Part shown: positions 60,031-64,000 of the stretch, in pieces | Numbering within the stretch: the first letter of the stretch is position 1 | Layout: each line of letters starts with the position of its first letter | Assembly (NCBI RefSeq): GCF_003589595.1 | Contig: NW_020653852.1 | Span: 5,719,234 to 5,783,233 of the forward strand | Direction of reading: 5' to 3' | From: Hyposmocoma kahamanoa | Taxonomy: Eukaryota > Arthropoda > Insecta > Lepidoptera > Cosmopterigidae | Length of the DNA: 64,000 bases | Position numbers and translations under genes: made by a program | The notes under the pieces: generated by a model | What the model was told of the DNA's origin: nothing | Seen by the model: only the letters and a program-made list of their open reading frames with translations | Database searches by the model: none

Positions 60031-60384
60031 CCACTAAGGGTGATGCCACACGGGCGTTGCCGGTGCGTAGCAACGCTCAGTCATCGCAACGCTATTATTT
60101 TAACAGATTGAGTGCCACACGAACTGTTTCGTCGATGCGTGCTGTTTCAACGCACCGTGTGGCATGTCGTCCTGATTTATAAGTAGTACAACGCAGTTCC
60201 AATAACGCAGCACCCCTCCCCGCTTCGTCCGATTTTCCTGGCCCCTCGTCCGATGCGCACGCGTTCCGTCAAAGCGCGCTGTTTCAATGCACCGTGTGGC
60301 ATGCCGTTCTGATTTATATGTAGTACAACGCAGTTGCGTCAACGCAACGCTGACACAACGCCCGTGTGGCATTTCCCTCAGTGG
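60031..60384. mobile_element. GC-rich inverted-end element, internally duplicated
   Basis: The ends CCACTAAGGGTGATGCCACA and, read from the right, CCACTGAGGGAAATGCCACA continue pairing through CGGGCGTTG. Inside, a ~60-bp block (GCTGTTTCAA...GTACAACGCAGTT) is repeated 137 bp apart. CACTRAGGG-type ends recall hAT elements, but no 8-bp duplication is evident. Confidence 0.7.
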
Positions 60385-61560
60385 AAAGTGCGTGTCATAA
60401 AATAAACAGCGGTTTAGATCTGCAAAACTCCTTTCATTTCCAATGTATAGCAATCACGACAAACTTACAACACACAATCTTTAATTGCTTACAATAACAG
60501 CAAGATCGTTATTTAAGCATATACCCAATGCCGTCGTTATGACGCCACCATATTTTAACATAGTAGTGTAACAATAATCAAGGGTTTTCAGAGCTCAATT
60601 TGATGGCTTCTTACAAACATCGTCCTTGTAGTATCTATTTACTTCCTAAATATCATTTATTTATTACATTTGATATTACGAAACGAGTTCTAGATATCAT
60701 AGATTCTGCGAATGAAAAAATATTCTTTATTGCACGTAAAATTAAACAAAGAACGGTAATTTAAGTATAAAAATAGTAAGTCAATATGTAACACGCGGTC
60801 TTATTGTTCTGATATGAGTAAATACACTCGCAAATGTAAGTTTCAGACTGCAAATTTAGATACAATTTTGAAAGTTTCCAAGATGTATATTGTGACTTGC
60901 ATTTCACTGTACAAACTTTATATGAGTTCAGTGTTGCGAGTAGAATTCGTGGCCGGATATTAATTTCCTATGCTATACTACATTCTTTTTAATTATCTGT
61001 GGTAAAGTGTGGTTGTATTTTTTTTAATTTTTGGCAGTATTATGTTTTCTAAAATGCACTAAATTTTTGGAGTGCCTATCCTATATATCGCACTTAACAA
61101 CTACATAGTATTATCTCAAAAACTGCGTTATACTACATTTTGTCTCAAAATTGCCTTATATTAATAATTTATCTCCAAAATTTCGCTGTATTGATGTGTC
61201 ATTCATATACGATTTAATTTCAAAGTGACAAGACAACACTGTCGCTTTGAAACTAAACAGGTAATATTAATGTAATTTAAAGTCGTTTTGAAATAATACT
61301 ATGTTAGTTGTCATGTGCGATATGGTGTATGCACAGCGAACTTGGTGGCATCGCAGTCGTGGCTTTTATATTTATTTTACAATATAAAATAGTCTATTGA
61401 ACATAGAAACAGCAAATATGACGTGACAATTATGATTTCCTTCTCATAACAAACGCGTTTGTATTTAGGTAACTTTCGAAATATTGGCTCCTAACGTTTT
61501 TGTTTTGCTAGTAAAAAATGTCAATGTGCTTTAGTCATGATAAGAGCAGATTATTTAATC
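60385..61560. other. Non-coding stretch
   Basis: AT-rich; I see no exon and no repeat beyond a short REP-2-like piece near 60432. Confidence 0.5.
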
Positions 61561-62002
61561 AGCCATGACCATGAGACCGGTAAAGAGCCCGAAGCGTTAG
61601 GTGGTTTGAAAAAAAAACGCTATTTAATTTCGAAAATAATATTTCATTTCGAATCATTGACTTACAAATAAATGGACGACGGGTCTAATACAAAAACCAC
61701 GAAAAAAATGTCCCAAGTCAACCTATTTAAACGTAGTGACATGTAAAGGAATATGAAAAAGCTAAAACGTTGAATTTAAATTGTAATGTCATCGCAGTAC
61801 TGTCTAATTTTGCTTACTTTGCTGTCAGTCGAACAAATGAAGACTAAAGCGTGAATGACGCTGTGTATACGATTTTAACGCCCTATAAGTTCGGACACTT
61901 TTTAGCGCGGATCCGACGTCCATATAATTGGAAGTCAATGTTTCCAATATATACTTTTTTCGGATATATGTTTGCAATCGCGAAAACGTAAGAACTCGTT
62001 AT
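61561..62002 (-). repeat. REP-2 copy split by MITE-1
   Basis: Inverted REP-2 sequence runs to 61654 (AATAATATTTCATTTCGAAT), is interrupted, and resumes at 61941, reaching CAATCGCGAAAACGTAAGAA, the opposite end of REP-2. Confidence 0.75.
61655..61940 (+). mobile_element. MITE-1 copy 3, nested in REP-2
   Basis: 286 bp with the CATTGACTTACAAATAAATG end and its mirror. It is flanked by TTTCGAAT / TTTCCAAT (7 of 8 identical). It carries two short segments absent from copies 1 and 2. Confidence 0.9.
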
Positions 62003-62810
62003 AATAAGCTTTCCAAGTGCCGCTAACGTCTCCGGCATTAATCCATGATTTCTTACAAGAATCGATATTTTTGGTTGCATCAAATCGCAAATCTATGCGA
62101 TAGCACTGCCACAATAAACGTTACCAATTTTTTCAGCAAAAGATATCGACATAACTTTTATCAAACATTGTTATTTGGCGTGTAAAACAAAAAGTTATCT
62201 GTGGCAAAATCGGAGAACTAAAATTTTTCATCCTTCGGTATAAGGCGTCTAAGCCATACTGCTATCTTTAGATTGTAGACTCTGAAAATGAAATCAGTGC
62301 TGTTATTGTTAAACTTTTTTAAATTTCTCAATTTCTTAGATCCATATGCTCATCGACTTTTTCTTAAATTGCTCATTTATCAAACTTAAATGTGTAACTC
62401 TAAAAATAAATTTAAATATTCTATCAGAGCTATAATATCTAAATATCAAACAACGTTGCCGACTTTGTGTATAGGCTAAAACAACTCGCGTTGTGAAGAA
62501 TATTTTTCTTTATAGTCGAAAATGTGTATAGACGACGTTTTTCAAATTTCATCACGTGGATGCGCTGATTGTGTAACGGTTTAAATATACAAAAAATAAC
62601 TTTTTAAAGTAATTCGAAAAAGTCGTACAAAAGAGACAATACTAATCCAACTCATATTCAAAATAGCTTTTTTCATATGTAAACTAATTACATTTGCTAT
62701 TGCAAATTACATTACAACTTATTCGTAATGAGACGGAAACCTAGGAAATGCTTTTTGCCGTCGAAAATATACAAATTTTGTTACTATTTCACATACATTA
62801 GTAGCAGTAG
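62003..62810. other. Non-coding stretch
   Basis: AT-rich; I see nothing. Confidence 0.5.
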
Positions 62811-63030
62811 GGCTCTTTGTGAAAGAGTTCGTCCAGGGAAGTACTGCCATCTTACTTATTTCTCCCGCCAAGCAGTAATGTCAGCATTACTGCGTTCCGG
62901 TTTTGAAGGGTAAGGGTGCTGGTCAAATTACAGGTGCATGGGACTTGTCAACTTATGTATCAGGGTGATCTTTGCGATTTAAAGCTAATGGACAGGCGTA
63001 GACTGGTTCGTCCCGTCACTTGATATTATA
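62811..63030 (-). repeat. REP-1 copy 3, inverted
   Basis: GTGAAAGAGTTCGTCCAGGG, TAATGTCAGCATTACTGCG and TCGTCCCGTCACTTGATATT are the complement of REP-1; part of the middle is deleted. Confidence 0.75.
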
Positions 63031-63780
63031 GAAAATTAAATTAATTATTTACTTTAATTATTATTTTTACCTAATTGAAAATATCTGTCGTTCAATATTA
63101 TTAACAAACAGGTAACTCTTTTAATTAAAACTTCACTCACATTATTTATTAGTTCAACTGTCCCATTTACTTGAAATTATTTAACTTTAAAAGCCTTAAA
63201 CAGCCTAAACAAACAATATGAATTAAAAAAACCAAGTATACTATATTTTGGCGCAGTCCGATTAAGGGTTGAAAAAAGGAGGGGGAAGGGGAGACCTGTT
63301 GCATCCCCACCACCCTCAGTTTCTCAATTTTCCCGGCAGGTCAGCCAGTTTTTGTTAGACGCCGTAGGAGACGGTCGTCTCGCGTGCTGATACGCGAAAT
63401 TACGATCTTGCAAAGTGTTTAATGAATGATGGTATTGCAAGTAAATTATTATCTTTGGGTGCAGATTAAAAAAACTTGAGATATCTACAAATTGGACTGT
63501 CTACGCTCAAAAATAAATACTTATTTCACATAAAATTATTGAAATAAATTTACCTTTATTTTAAACTGTATACCTAACATTATTTCAAAATGTACGCTTC
63601 CACGAAGTAGCGAGCAATCAGTACATATCTTATTTAAATCTACAAAACTTCTAAAAAACCTCATTAAGAATTTTTGAAACTTTACCTTTAAACAAATTAA
63701 AAAGAAACCGTTTAAAAACGCTTAAGTTCTTTAAAAAAAATCAAAGAATTCTCTTTGAAATAATTGATAAAGTCAAGAAA
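63031..63780. promoter_or_regulatory. Upstream region of the receptor gene
   Basis: AT-rich sequence with a purine-rich patch (GGAGGGGGAAGGGGAG, about 63279). No TATA box can be assigned. The transcription start and any upstream non-coding exon are unknown. Confidence 0.35.
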
Positions 63781-63995
63781 ATGCAATTGACAAAAGTGGC
63801 CTCCTTGTTTCTCTTTATACCTGTCGTATTAGCCAATATACACACGGTCTACAAAGTTGGGGTTTTGATGGCATCAAGATTGGATTCACCGTTTGACCTG
63901 GAGAGATGCGGTCCAGCAGTGGACATGGCGCTGGAGGATGTGAATGATAAGTTTCTGGCGCATCATGGAGTTGAGCTTCAGAAAGTGCAGGGCAG
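63781..63995 (+). CDS. Receptor guanylate cyclase / natriuretic-receptor type, first coding exon
   Basis: The ATG at 63781 opens a signal peptide (hydrophobic VASLFLFIPVVLA, cleavage likely soon after). The mature start then reads YKVGVLMASRLDSPFDLERC and GPAVDMALEDVNDKF. This matches the beginning of the ANF-receptor (periplasmic-binding-fold) ligand domain of natriuretic peptide receptors and receptor-type guanylate cyclases, where an R.GPA...AL segment lies at the same place. The exon probably ends GGC AG|GTTAG at 63995, phase 2, and the window ends 5 bases later. Transmembrane, kinase-like and cyclase domains would be to the right, so a cyclase-less clearance-type receptor cannot be excluded. 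I chose the start because of the signal peptide; the frame is open for some distance upstream. Confidence 0.8.
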
Positions 63996-64000
63996 GTTAG

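Overview
The window looks like an AT-rich insect nuclear genome, most likely a moth or butterfly. The evidence is: spliced genes with GT-AG introns; animal-type proteins (WDR91, a Ric/Rit GTPase, a natriuretic-peptide-receptor-type ectodomain); tRNA-derived SINEs, LINE fragments and many small inverted-repeat transposons; and a dispersed repeat starting near ACCGACTTCAAAAAAGGAGG that I associate with Lepidoptera from memory. No bacterial operon, CRISPR array or virus-like gene cluster is visible. One 10-N assembly gap lies at 5403-5412.

Layout. 1-635: broken MULE-type transposase. 4328-9594 (minus): a three-exon gene I reconstructed by splice phase, 181 codons, product not recognised. 10085-14670: a decayed LINE (PHD finger plus esterase-like ORF1, endonuclease, reverse transcriptase) between two direct copies of a ~300-bp repeat. 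15964-21331 (minus): the 5' exons of WDR91 (LisH endosomal Rab7 effector); its WD40 exons were not found, so if they lie beyond the left edge the three-exon gene sits inside a WDR91 intron. 22203-27830 (plus): a complete five-exon Ric/Rit-type Ras GTPase, head-to-head with WDR91 across a ~870-bp shared promoter region. 27831-63780: a gene-poor stretch of transposon debris. 63781 to the right edge: the signal peptide and start of the ligand-binding domain of a receptor of the guanylate-cyclase/natriuretic-peptide type.

The genes show no pathway link to one another. The most unusual signals are: (1) a 117-bp tandem repeat that copies the Ric exon 1/intron 1 boundary, giving four identical splice donors; (2) a 22-bp remnant of a MITE family still flanked by a perfect 8-bp target duplication, which looks like an excision footprint; (3) the same MITE family inserted into other repeats with readable target duplications; (4) two back-to-back perfect palindromes; (5) a foldback element and a perfect 18-bp hairpin in introns of the unrecognised gene.
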